Assembly (NCBI GenBank): GCA_030684415.1
Contig: JAUXNL010000417.1
Coordinates: 1-7,630, forward strand
DNA: 7,630 nucleotides
Source: Moraxellaceae bacterium
GTDB lineage: Bacteria > Pseudomonadota > Gammaproteobacteria > Pseudomonadales > Moraxellaceae
Direction of reading: 5' to 3'
Below, piece by piece: positions 1 through 6,582 of this stretch. A program made the position numbers and the translations under genes. Each line of letters starts with the position of its first letter. Positions within the stretch are counted from its first letter, which is position 1. The notes below the pieces were generated by a model. It was not told where the DNA came from. It made no database searches and saw only the letters and a program-made list of their open reading frames with translations.

Positions 1-138
1 GGCTGGGTGAAGCAGTACGGCGGGTTACGACGAATCATGCTGCGGGGAATGGAACGCGTGGGAGCACGGGTGTTGCTGGTGCTGAGCGCCTTTAATTTGC
101 TCAGAATGCGGAATATTGCGGAAAAGGCGGCGATATAA
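1..138 (+). pseudogene. DDE transposase, C-terminal end only (IS1182/IS5-like), cut by window edge
   Basis: Frame +1 is open from the first base and ends in TAA at 136-138, giving 45 residues that begin GWVKQYGGLRR and continue through RGMERVGARVLL to SAFNLLRMRNIAEKAAI. The pattern of a G-W-x-K motif, a gly/arg-rich strand and a final A-x-N-L-x-R helix is typical of the C-terminus of DDE transposases of the IS1182/IS5 type. The catalytic part lies left of the window, so whether the gene is intact cannot be judged. It is the only convincing plus-strand coding sequence here, and it points towards the accessory genes. The family assignment rests on recalled motif similarity and the subgroup is uncertain. 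Confidence 0.7.
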
Positions 139-286
139 GCCCGGAAATGGCCCTGCCCGGGAGAAAAATAAGACGGTATGGCTAAAAACTGGCATCGCCG
201 TCTGATTGTCGAGAGCGCCTCGGCAATTGATCGCTTCCGCGAGAGAACGGCGGAGTCACTAGGTGGTGATTTTCAGCAAGCTGCTA
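1..286 (+). mobile_element. Right part of an insertion sequence, probable end near 286
   Basis: After the transposase stop at 138 there are about 150 non-coding bases. Then comes TTTTCAGCAAGCTGCTA at 270-286, which resembles the right end of many IS1182-like elements (TTTTCAGCARSCTGCTA-type). I infer that the element ends there. The other end is outside the window, so the inverted repeat and target duplication cannot be checked. An open frame runs from 178 across this supposed boundary to 570, but it shows no recognisable protein. Confidence 0.4.
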
Positions 287-588
287 AGGTCTCACGTCCG
301 ACCAGCGCAACGCTCCTCAATGTTACCGAAAACCCCGGAGTAAGCCCTCGGATTCCAGGCCATTCACTCGGGCAAAGGGGCCACGGCGACGTAACCCGCA
401 TTCCGGGGTGCAAATGGCTAAGCTCGCTGCCTGGAGTGGAAAACGCAGCATCAGGTGATGCGCGCGGTAGCCAAAGAATTGGGCGTTGCACTTCGTATTT
501 GAATCCGCCTACCGATATTGACGACCGGCAGGTGAACAATATGGAGTCGCAGACGAGGCGACCATCATGACCTGGATGGCCGGCTGTT
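287..588. other. Non-coding stretch between IS end and SGNH hydrolase gene
   Basis: No gene is supported here. A 26-codon open frame at 422-502 on the plus strand, ending in HQVMRAVAKELGVALRI before TGA, looks protein-like and could be the decayed 3' end of a gene destroyed by the IS to the left. It has no start codon and I do not recognise it. The rest shows no promoter, RNA gene or repeat that I can support. Confidence 0.4.
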
Positions 589-636
589 CCGGGGGCATCC
601 CCGGGATGATGGCCGGGCCGGCGGGGCTCAGCCCCG
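589..636 (-). terminator. Paired GC hairpins at the 3' end of the SGNH hydrolase gene
   Basis: Two short perfect hairpins lie around the stop codon of the minus-strand gene. One is CGGGGC/GCCCCG at 622-636, with the TGA stop complement (628-630) as its 3-base loop. The other is CCGGGG-GCAT-CCCCGG at 589-604. Neither is followed by a T-tract on the minus strand, so intrinsic termination is only a suggestion. They could equally be 3'-end stabilisers. Confidence 0.4.
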
Positions 637-1923
637 GCATTTCGAGCCTTGCAACTTGCCCAGATCAACCGCGGCGGCAAGGCGGGCATAGCCTTCGGCA
701 TTGAAATGCAGACCGTCACCCGAGTCATAGCGGTCGTCAATGACCGCGTGATTCGAAGGATTTCGCACGGCGGCATCAAAATCGATAATGCTGTCGGCCG
801 GGCTCTTGTTGCGGATCCACCAGTTCACATCCTGACGCAGCTGGCGGGCAAAAGGTCCGCTGTAAGAGGGGTTGAGCGCGCTGCCGGAAGGCGTCAGGGT
901 TCCCTGCATGACTTTCAGGCCGCGTGCCTGCAGGCTGGTAATCAACGTCTGGTAGGCATTGATGATCTTGCTGTATCGATTCCAGTAATCGAGGAACTTG
1001 AAATAATCCTGGCCGATATCGTTGATACCCTCCAGCAAAATGACATCGGAAACCCCGGAGGCCTTCAGCACATCGGCATCAAGGCGGTTGACTGCGGACA
1101 CCCCGAATTGCTGGATGGGATTGTCAGTTGCCACCCGATTTCCGGCGATACCGGCATTGACCACGAAATAGGGCAACCCGGCGCCATCAATGCGCCGTTT
1201 AAGAAAGTCCGGATAACGTTGGTTGGCGCCGATGACGGACTGATAGCCGTCGGTAATGGAGTCGCCCAGCGTCACCACCGCAGCGGTATGCGCCGGAGCC
1301 AGCACATCCATGCCGGTCAGCAAATGGCGACGGGTGGTCCGGTATCTGAATGCCCCGCCTTCGATATCGGTGGTGCGGTCTCCGGCCCCGGGCTCGGTGA
1401 CATAGGAGTGTTCCATGCCCACCATGTGTCCGGTAGGCACGAAATCGGTTCGGGTGTTGCCGGTGGCGATACTGACCGACAGCTTCTCTAGGCTCCTGAA
1501 ACTGAAGTTGACCGGATCACTGAGGATATCCTGACCGGCCGGAACGGTGACGGCAGACTGACCGTTGTTGAAGCGAACGGGGGTAAGCGTGCCCGCAACG
1601 ATGGCTGCGCCAACCGCTTGCCGGGCCAGGTTGGTGCTTCGGATGATCAGTGGCGAATTGCTGTGGCGGTTGCTGAACTTCAGCCGCACGGTGGAGCCGG
1701 AGCCGAGCGGGCTGAACACTTGCCGGTAGCTCTGGTTCGGACCCATGGGCAAATTGAGACTGAAAAAATCAAACGACAAGCCGAGCCATCTGGCGTCCGC
1801 CGGCGAGGCCTGCCAGGCCGAGACCCAGCGCGGACTGTTGCAGTCCAGCGCCCACGCGGACTCGCCTAGCATAGCGCCGGCCGTGACAATCATTAGCAGT
1901 TGCCGGGCAATGGTTTTTTTCAT
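628..1923 (-). CDS. Secreted SGNH/GDSL-family hydrolase (lipase/esterase-like)
   Basis: This is a 431-residue protein with a Sec signal peptide: MKKT start, hydrophobic core about 9-20, probable cleavage after AWA at residue 26. The ATG at 1923 is preferred over upstream in-frame codons because it gives this signal peptide and lies 9-10 bases after GCGGAAA. Residues about 27-205 form an extra N-terminal region. The SGNH catalytic domain follows. Block I is GDSITDG at 220-226 with nucleophile Ser222. Block II is NAGIAGN at 256-262. Block III is EGINDIG with Asn301. Block V is DGLH with Asp403 and His406. All four catalytic signatures are present, so the enzyme should be active as an ester hydrolase in the periplasm or outside the cell. 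Its substrate cannot be read from the sequence; acyl lipids, acetylated glycans and other esters are all possible. The gene stands alone, with a hairpin just upstream (1993-2026) that separates it from the IS debris. Confidence 0.88.
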   Translation of the reverse strand: MKKTIARQLLMIVTAGAMLGESAWALDCNSPRWVSAWQASPADARWLGLSFDFFSLNLPMGPNQSYRQVFSPLGSGSTVRLKFSNRHSNSPLIIRSTNLARQAVGAAIVAGTLTPVRFNNGQSAVTVPAGQDILSDPVNFSFRSLEKLSVSIATGNTRTDFVPTGHMVGMEHSYVTEPGAGDRTTDIEGGAFRYRTTRRHLLTGMDVLAPAHTAAVVTLGDSITDGYQSVIGANQRYPDFLKRRIDGAGLPYFVVNAGIAGNRVATDNPIQQFGVSAVNRLDADVLKASGVSDVILLEGINDIGQDYFKFLDYWNRYSKIINAYQTLITSLQARGLKVMQGTLTPSGSALNPSYSGPFARQLRQDVNWWIRNKSPADSIIDFDAAVRNPSNHAVIDDRYDSGDGLHFNAEGYARLAAAVDLGKLQGSKCRG

Positions 1924-1992
1924 GGACTTGTTTCCGCTAGTTGTTGTTTGTTGAGGAATACGGATTTTTGAAACAAGAAACACTGTCAGCCG

Positions 1993-2026
1993 GCGCTGTC
2001 GCCGGGGGAAATCTCGGCGACAGCGC
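1993..2026 (-). terminator. Strong 12-bp hairpin, likely terminator of the gene formerly upstream
   Basis: GCGCTGTCGCCG at 1993-2004 and CGGCGACAGCGC at 2015-2026 are perfect inverted repeats with a 10-base loop. On the minus strand the hairpin starts about 9 bases after the TGA of the hybrid frame (2036-2038). A T-rich stretch (TTTCTTGTTTC) follows after about 12 bases. The position fits a transcription terminator for the gene whose 3' end survives here. It is also 70 bases upstream of the SGNH hydrolase start, so a leader or attenuator role is possible. Confidence 0.6.
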
Positions 2027-2035
2027 GGACAGCCG

Positions 2036-2239
2036 TCAGATGGCCCGGCAGCCATGGCCCTTGAGGGCATAATCAAGCCGGTTGCAGCGCTTGATGGTCG
2101 GGTAATACTCACCCATCACCTTGCTGGCGGAGCGCCAGTTGTTGTCTTGCGGCACATTCATGCGCTCGAGAAACTGCTCGCGGCGGGTTTTACTCTTCTT
2201 GTTGGCGTATTCGGCTTCGGCAAACGTCAGTTGCGTCAT
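2036..2239 (-). pseudogene. In-frame hybrid: IS5 transposase N-terminus fused to the C-terminus of an unknown gene
   Basis: The 67-codon frame starts at ATG 2239. Its first 27 residues, with MTQLTFAEAEY followed by TRREQFLERM, match the conserved N-terminus of IS5-family transposases. In intact members this continues into a short acidic stretch and a VPW-type motif. Here it switches after M27 (about 2159) to NVPQDNNWRSASK and ends LDYALKGHGCRAI, which is not transposase sequence. A good hairpin immediately downstream suggests that the second part is the genuine 3' end of a cellular gene that has lost its front. I infer an IS5 insertion followed by a deletion from inside the IS into the neighbouring gene, which happened to leave an open frame. 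No DDE residue is present, so it cannot transpose. The source of the last 40 residues is unrecognised. Whether the 67-residue product is made is unknown. Confidence 0.65.
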
Positions 2240-2305
2240 GAGCGTCGTCTTGCTACCGAAAGTGTGGCTAGATAAGCAAAGCCGGGGAGGTTGTTCGGAG
2301 GCTCC
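2159..2305 (-). mobile_element. IS5-family left-end remnant with terminal repeat at CTAG
   Basis: Read on the minus strand, the segment opens with GGAGCCTCCGAACAACC (2305 to 2289), an IS5-type terminal inverted repeat. About 66 bases later comes the transposase start at 2239. Directly outside the end lies CTAG (2306-2309), which fits the YTAR target favoured by IS5-group elements. Only about 147 bp survive; the rest of the transposase and the right end are missing. The outer boundary is inferred from the motif. Confidence 0.6.
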
Positions 2306-2309
2306 CTAG

Positions 2310-2428
2310 CTCGTCAGGCAGGGCTGCGATCTGGGTGCGCGCAGGGCGCTGTTGTCGTGGCGGGTAACCTTGAGCAACTGCTTGAGCAGGGCAAATGCCG
2401 GGAACTGCTTCCATGCCGGCAGCCGCCA
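2310..2428. other. Short spacer between IS5 end and ATC-hydrolase-like gene
   Basis: This is non-coding as far as I can see. It is the 3' flank of the minus-strand operon. I find no clear terminator hairpin with a T-tract after the stop at 2429, so transcripts of the operon may run into the IS remnant. Confidence 0.35.
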
Positions 2429-3082
2429 TCACTTGATCGTGATCCGGAAATTGCAGGGCTGCCTGTCTTGCGCCAGGGTTTGGGTCCTGAAGAAAACCAC
2501 ATCGGACTTTCGGCTGTTTGAAAAAAGGACATCTGACTCACACAGAATCGGCATCAAGTGGCTGACCTTGAGCTTTTCGGCGTAATCATTGAAATGGCAG
2601 CGGGTAACGGTCAGCGAAAATCCGTCTTCCCTGACCTCCAGCTGACCGACGGCATTGTAGAACTGGCGGGTCAGTCGCTCAAAGAACCTGGCCTTTTTCA
2701 AGGGACTGCTTGTTGAAAAGCGGTCGCGGTCCAGTCGGGGAATGGACTTGCCGAGAACGGCCAGCGCCACGCCCAGCGTCACTTCGCGGACGATATGATA
2801 CCGCTGGTCCCGGTCGAAACCCTGCATCCCCAACACCCGGTCCAGGACAATCATCGGCGCCATTTGCCGTTGGCTGAGAGACTGCTTGAGATTGGGAGGG
2901 GACAACCGGTTCAGCCCATCAAAGGGATTACGGAGTAGCAGTTCCCGCTGACAGGCCAGCGCCACGCCCAGCGCCGACCGCCAGCCCAGTTCCCTGGCCA
3001 GCAGCCGCATGGCGAGGGGATGACCGGTTGTCATATCAAAGGCCAGCAGCGTCAGCCGTGCGGAAAGTTCCTGTCTGTTCAA
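2429..3082 (-). CDS. ATC-hydrolase-like protein (L-2-amino-thiazoline-4-carboxylate hydrolase family, PF14196-type)
   Basis: This is a 217-residue cytoplasmic protein with no signal peptide or membrane segment. The C-terminal third carries the signature I associate with the L-2-amino-thiazoline-4-carboxylic acid hydrolase family: VTRCHFNDY (Cys162), then LCESD (Cys181), then FFRTQTLAQD, and finally PCNFRI (Cys210). The spacing and the length of about 200-250 residues fit the family. Characterised members open the thiazoline ring to N-carbamoyl-cysteine, but most genomic homologues have no known substrate and this one may do something else. The N-terminal 110 residues are helical-looking and less conserved to my eye. 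It starts with TTG at 3082, overlapping the TGA of the upstream gene (TTGA, four bases). A weak GTGAG lies about 7 bases before it, so translation is probably coupled. A later ATG (Met17) is possible but would break the coupling. The family call is from recalled motifs. Confidence 0.65.
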   Translation of the reverse strand: MNRQELSARLTLLAFDMTTGHPLAMRLLARELGWRSALGVALACQRELLLRNPFDGLNRLSPPNLKQSLSQRQMAPMIVLDRVLGMQGFDRDQRYHIVREVTLGVALAVLGKSIPRLDRDRFSTSSPLKKARFFERLTRQFYNAVGQLEVREDGFSLTVTRCHFNDYAEKLKVSHLMPILCESDVLFSNSRKSDVVFFRTQTLAQDRQPCNFRITIK

Positions 3083-4353
3083 GGGATACTCACGGAATCG
3101 TTATCCTGATGGCGACCCAGAGGTCCGCCTTTGTAGCACTTCCTCCAATATGAAAATAAGGGCGCGGCCGGCGAGCTGTTGATGCACAGGCTTCCCCTCG
3201 CGACACCGGGGGTGACACTCCACGCATCATTGAACGTGACCACCCGGGTGGTGAGCGACGCGTCCACATTCGAATTGACGACATTGGCAGGCGACCAGAC
3301 ACCCGCCCGTGACGTAAGCTGACTCCAGTCCGCAGGATTTCCCGCATGGAAGGCCAACGTCGTTAGATACCTGCCAACATGCTCGGTGTCATACACAACC
3401 CAATCCCACAAGCTTGTAACCTTCGGCAGGTTCTGCAATTTGAACGACAGCCCGGTGATGACCGTTGCTGACTTGGCGGGCTCTCCGATTGCGCCTGCAA
3501 TGGGGAGCAATTGCATGGGAATGTGATCATACAGGCGGCGTCGGGAGGTATTGACCTGTTCTCCGGTTGCGTATATCACCCGTGACTCCCCCCAATAGGC
3601 CGCCAGCTTGACGTTGATGTCATAATCAAGCCGTTGGTTGAGCGGCTTCGTTATCCCGAGATCCGAATCGCCAAATTCGACACCGCCCTTTCCGGGCGTC
3701 CAGGCGCGGTCATACTCCACATTCAAAAAACAACTGGGGCCGCGGTAGTTTTGCTGGTAGCTCCGGGCATCGCATTCGGTAATGCTGACGCTGAAGTTGA
3801 TGGGCCATGCACCATCCGAATTACACGGCTGGCTCAGCGGCTGCTTGTTGGGATCGCACTTTGAGGCGACATCAATCCCCTGCAGGCCGACCACCAGCGT
3901 TTTTGACGGGTCCAGAGCCTGCGGCAGGTCCACTTTGACCCGCATGAGGCTCTTCGCGGTGGGATAAGTACCCTGATCGATCCTGTCCGTCCACTTGACT
4001 TGCGCCGTGGTCGTCCAGCGCTCAATGCCACCGCCTGTCCGTACCGTGCTGTAAAACAAGGCCGGCTTCATGTGGTTTCCATCGACGCCGGTTTTCTGCC
4101 CCATCTTGGCGGTGGCAGAGTTACCGTCACCCTCGACAAATGACCGCAACAGGGAGACCCGATGATTAATCGGTACACCCAGAATTTCGCGCTTCCAGGC
4201 ATGGTGAAATCCCTGCCAGACGGGAAAATGCCAGCTGTTTGCGGGTTGCCATGTCGACGTATGGTAATAATCGGGATCGGTGGTCAAATCCGCATGGGCC
4301 CCCAGCGGGGTCAACAGCAATAAGGCAGGTGTCAGCAACTTGGCCAGTTTCAT
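3079..4353 (-). CDS. Exported protein of unknown family, six cysteines
   Basis: This is a 424-residue protein that I do not recognise. It starts with a classic Sec signal peptide: MKLAKLL, a leucine-rich core at about 6-15, and likely cleavage after AHA at residue 21. There is no lipobox cysteine and no later membrane helix, so it should be periplasmic or secreted. The mature part holds six cysteines (166, 177, 194, 208, 390, 406), enough for three disulfides. It is rich in Trp, Tyr and Thr/Ser with alternating polar and hydrophobic runs, which suggests a largely beta fold. The ATG at 4353 follows GTGGAG at a spacing of about 9. It is the first gene of a two-gene operon, and its stop overlaps the start of the ATC-hydrolase-like gene. 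Base composition looks less GC-rich than the aminotransferase to the right. The function is not inferable. A surface-binding, glycan- or lipid-related role is only a guess. Confidence 0.8.
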   Translation of the reverse strand: MKLAKLLTPALLLLTPLGAHADLTTDPDYYHTSTWQPANSWHFPVWQGFHHAWKREILGVPINHRVSLLRSFVEGDGNSATAKMGQKTGVDGNHMKPALFYSTVRTGGGIERWTTTAQVKWTDRIDQGTYPTAKSLMRVKVDLPQALDPSKTLVVGLQGIDVASKCDPNKQPLSQPCNSDGAWPINFSVSITECDARSYQQNYRGPSCFLNVEYDRAWTPGKGGVEFGDSDLGITKPLNQRLDYDINVKLAAYWGESRVIYATGEQVNTSRRRLYDHIPMQLLPIAGAIGEPAKSATVITGLSFKLQNLPKVTSLWDWVVYDTEHVGRYLTTLAFHAGNPADWSQLTSRAGVWSPANVVNSNVDASLTTRVVTFNDAWSVTPGVARGSLCINSSPAAPLFSYWRKCYKGGPLGRHQDNDSVSIP

Positions 4354-4655
4354 GATGTCGTCTCCACTCCCGGTCCGGATGGCGAATCTGTCTTGTTGTC
4401 AGGGAAAGATCACGGGCGCTGGCGCCTGCCCCGCCTGATGCAGCGGCACCGGTGGAAAAGGTGGCGGTTTTGCCGGGCAAAATGCAGACTAGCCGCCGCA
4501 AAGGCCACGACAGGCACTCTAAAGTCCGGGCCGTCAGGGTTGGCCCAGCACACCTTGGAGAGAGTTGTGCTACATGTGTAGGCTCGGACGAGCAGAACTT
4601 ACCAGTACGGTGCTGACACCCACCCTAACCAAACAGGACAGGCCGCTTATCCGAT
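4354..4655 (-). promoter_or_regulatory. Leader region of the two-gene operon
   Basis: About 300 bases precede the exported-protein gene on the minus strand. I see the ribosome binding site GTGGAG close to the start but cannot pick a convincing -35/-10 pair. A small inverted repeat, CTACA-TG-TGTAG (about 4571-4582), is the only operator-like structure. No protein is supported here on either strand. The promoter must lie here or in the adjacent IS debris if the operon is expressed. Confidence 0.35.
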
Positions 4656-4766
4656 TGTGCCTCTGAACAATCCGATGATCGCGTCGGTGGGTCGTGGAGC
4701 GCCGTTTCGGCCGGCAACGACGGGCGACTGCCCGGAAATATGCCTGACGCCGGCTATCGTCACGCG
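4656..4766 (-). mobile_element. IS5-like end remnant (probable right end)
   Basis: GTGCCTCTGAACAATCC at about 4657-4673 matches 11 of 12 bases of the core of the IS5 terminal repeat seen at 2289-2305 (GCCTCYGAACAA). The body side faces right here. The following ~95 bases carry no recognisable coding sequence and run into the broken IS3 orfB near 4767. I infer the 3' tip of an IS5-family element, truncated by or joined to the IS3 fragment. No YTAR target copy is visible outside it. Confidence 0.4.
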
Positions 4767-5252
4767 CTGCCAGGCATCGCTGGTGAACTGGTGGCTGCCT
4801 TGATCAGAATGCACCATCACCTCTTGTGCCGGTTTGCGCCGCCAGACCGCCATCAGCAGAGCTCTCAACGCCAGATCACTGTCCATGCGTGAGCGCATCG
4901 ACCAGCCAATCACTTGCCGCGAGAACAGGTCCAGCACAACGGCCAGATACAGCCAGCCTTCCCGCGTGCGGATGTAAGTGATGTCCGTCATCTAGGCCTG
5001 ATTCGGCGAGGTCGGTTCAAACTGCCGCTGCAGCCGGTTCGGTGCCACGGCGGCTGGTTGCCCCGCGCCATGACGAGGGCGACGGCCATAGCCCCGCTGG
5101 GCGCACAGGCTCTCGGCCTTCATCAAGCGGTACACCCGATGCTTGCCGCAGGCCTCGCCCAGATCACGCAGGTCATGGGTGATCTTGCGATACTCGGAGC
5201 GATTCATATTTCCTTAATTGTCTTCGTGCTGGCAGTAGTTAGGTGCCAATTA
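4767..5252 (-). pseudogene. IS3-family transposase orfB remnant with nonsense, frameshift and truncation
   Basis: On the minus strand, 4992-5207 encodes EYRKITHDLRDLGE, CGKHRVYRLMKAE and ends in FEPTSPNQA. The next codon is TAG (4992-4994), where family members have Trp. The same frame then continues MTDITYIRTREGWLYLAVV, DLFSRQVIGWSM and HSDQGS. This is the HTH_21 and integrase core of an IS3-family (IS3/IS150-like) orfB. The first two acidic residues of DDE are present: Asp of TDITYI and Asp of HSDQGS. The region with the final Glu (normally N-A-x-x-E) is missing because homology stops after the DAWQ motif at about 4767. Upstream of 5207 the likely continuation (LTTASTKTIKEI) sits in another frame, so there is also a frameshift. 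orfA is absent. Three independent lesions show that it is dead. Confidence 0.8.
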
Positions 5253-5316
5253 CTCTGAACAATAAAGGGGTGTTGAGCCTCATGGGCGGATTCCATATCT
5301 GTCTGCAGCGCAGCCA
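5253..5316. other. Junction between IS debris and aminotransferase gene
   Basis: These 64 bases follow the aminotransferase stop (5317-5319) on the minus strand. They start with CTCTGAACAAT (5253-5263), which repeats the 11 bases at 4661-4671 in the same orientation. No convincing terminator for the aminotransferase is visible. This appears to be the border between the IS-rich segment and host-like sequence. Confidence 0.4.
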
Positions 5317-6450
5317 TCAGCGCCCCAGTATCGCCGCCAGCGCCTTCTCCAGATTCCCCACCGTCGCCTCGACATTCTTAAGCTTGTCCAGACCGAACAG
5401 CCCGACGCGGAAGGTTTTGAAACCGGCCGGCTCGTCGCACATCAGCGGTACGCCGGCGGCGGTTTGCAGACCTTGGGCGATGAACTTGCTGGCGTTGTGC
5501 AGGCCGTCGTCGGTGGTGTGGCACACCACCACGCCGGGCGCGGCAAAGCCGTCGGCGGCGACGCTTTTCAGGCCGTGCTGCGTGAGCAGTGCGCGCACGC
5601 GGCGGCCGAGTTCCCACTGCTGCGCGCGCAGCGTGTCGAAGCCGGCGGCGGTGGTGGCTTGCAGGGCGTTGCGGAAACTGGCGAGGGCGTCGGTGGGCAG
5701 GGTGGCGTGGTACATGTGGCCGCCGTTTTCGTAGGCCTGCATGATCTGCAGCCATTTTTTCAGGTCGGCGGCGAAGCTGGTGCTGGTGGTGGCTTCTACG
5801 CGGGCGCGGGCTTCGGCGCTCAGCAGGATGAGCGCGGCGCAGGGTGAGGCGCTCCAGCCTTTTTGCGGCGCGCTGATCAGCACGTCGATGCCGCAGGCTT
5901 TCATGTCGACCCACAGTGCGCCGGAGGCGACGCAGTCGAGCACGAACAGGCCGCCGTGGGCGTGCACGGCGTCGCTCACGGAGCGCAAGTAGTTGTCGGG
6001 CAGGATCATGCCGGAGGCGGTTTCGACATGCGGGGCAAAGACGAGCGCGGGTTTTTCGGCGCGGATGGTGGCGACCACGTCAGCAATCGGGGCCGGCGAC
6101 CAGGCGGCGTCGGGCGCGTCGCTGTCGGGCCGCGCCTTCAGCACGGTGCAACTGGCGGGGATGCCGCCCATCTCGAAAATCTGTGTCCAGCGATAGCTGA
6201 ACCAGCCGTTGCGCAGCACGAGGCAGCGCTCGCCGGTGGCGAGCTGGCGTGCGACGGCTTCCATGCCGAAGCTGCCGCCGCCGGGCACGAGTGCTACGGC
6301 ATCGGCGTTGTAGGCCTGGCGCAGACCGGCGGAAATGTCGCGCATGACCAGCTGAAAGGCTTTCGACATGTGGTTGAGCGCGCGGTCGGTGAACACGACC
6401 GAGTATTCGAGCAGGCCGTCGGGGTCAACAGCGGGGTATTGGCGTGACAT
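5317..6450 (-). CDS. Class V PLP-dependent aminotransferase (alanine-glyoxylate aminotransferase-like)
   Basis: This is a 377-residue cytoplasmic enzyme, full length for the family. The motifs run in the expected order. PGGGSFGMEA at 56-65 is the phosphate/glycine loop. PHVETASG at 140-147 matches the HxETSxG strand of alanine-glyoxylate-type enzymes. LDCVAS at 171-176 holds Asp172, expected to contact the pyridine nitrogen. SAPQKGW at 193-199 holds Lys197, the Schiff-base lysine. FRVGLFG at 347-353 holds Arg348, expected to bind the substrate carboxylate. It should transfer an amino group between a small amino acid and a 2-oxo acid. The exact substrates (alanine, serine, glyoxylate, or a phosphonate as in PhnW) cannot be told from sequence. 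The ATG at 6450 is chosen because MSRQYP precedes the conserved start and GGAAG lies 8 bases before it; the 55 codons further upstream look non-coding. The very GC-rich codon use suggests resident chromosome. Confidence 0.88.
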   Translation of the reverse strand: MSRQYPAVDPDGLLEYSVVFTDRALNHMSKAFQLVMRDISAGLRQAYNADAVALVPGGGSFGMEAVARQLATGERCLVLRNGWFSYRWTQIFEMGGIPASCTVLKARPDSDAPDAAWSPAPIADVVATIRAEKPALVFAPHVETASGMILPDNYLRSVSDAVHAHGGLFVLDCVASGALWVDMKACGIDVLISAPQKGWSASPCAALILLSAEARARVEATTSTSFAADLKKWLQIMQAYENGGHMYHATLPTDALASFRNALQATTAAGFDTLRAQQWELGRRVRALLTQHGLKSVAADGFAAPGVVVCHTTDDGLHNASKFIAQGLQTAAGVPLMCDEPAGFKTFRVGLFGLDKLKNVEATVGNLEKALAAILGR

Positions 6451-6582
6451 GCAGGGCTTCCGTGTCGGTGCCGCCTTTGGCGGTCGGGTGCCCAACCTTC
6501 CCATAATCTGGCGCGGCGTTAAACCCGGGGCAGGCCCTGTTTTGCGCCGTCGGCACGGGCTTGGTGCGGCCGCCTGTGCTGG
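6451..6582 (-). promoter_or_regulatory. Intergenic leader of the aminotransferase gene
   Basis: The gap between the DUF4124 gene and the aminotransferase is 168 bp, too long for tight coupling. GATTAT (about 6504) is a possible -10, but no matching -35 is visible. A small hairpin, CCGCC-TTT-GGCGG at 6471-6483, lies 20 bases before the start codon and could affect translation. Confidence 0.3.

Noticed and set aside
178..570. Plus-strand open frame of 130 codons starting MAKNWHRRL
   Set aside because: It crosses the probable IS end near 286, shows no family resemblance and has no supporting context. I treat it as chance.
649..1491. Long open frame (280 codons) on the plus strand
   Set aside because: It lies opposite the SGNH hydrolase gene, whose catalytic motifs are clear. 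The plus-strand translation has no recognisable domain and is a GC-driven shadow.
1924..2112. Extension of the SGNH hydrolase to an upstream in-frame start
   Set aside because: It would place the signal peptide inside the protein and run through the terminator hairpin and into the hybrid gene.
5863..6447. Plus-strand open frame of 194 codons rich in Gly, Ala and His
   Set aside because: It mirrors the aminotransferase gene, and its biased composition is that of an antisense GC-rich frame.
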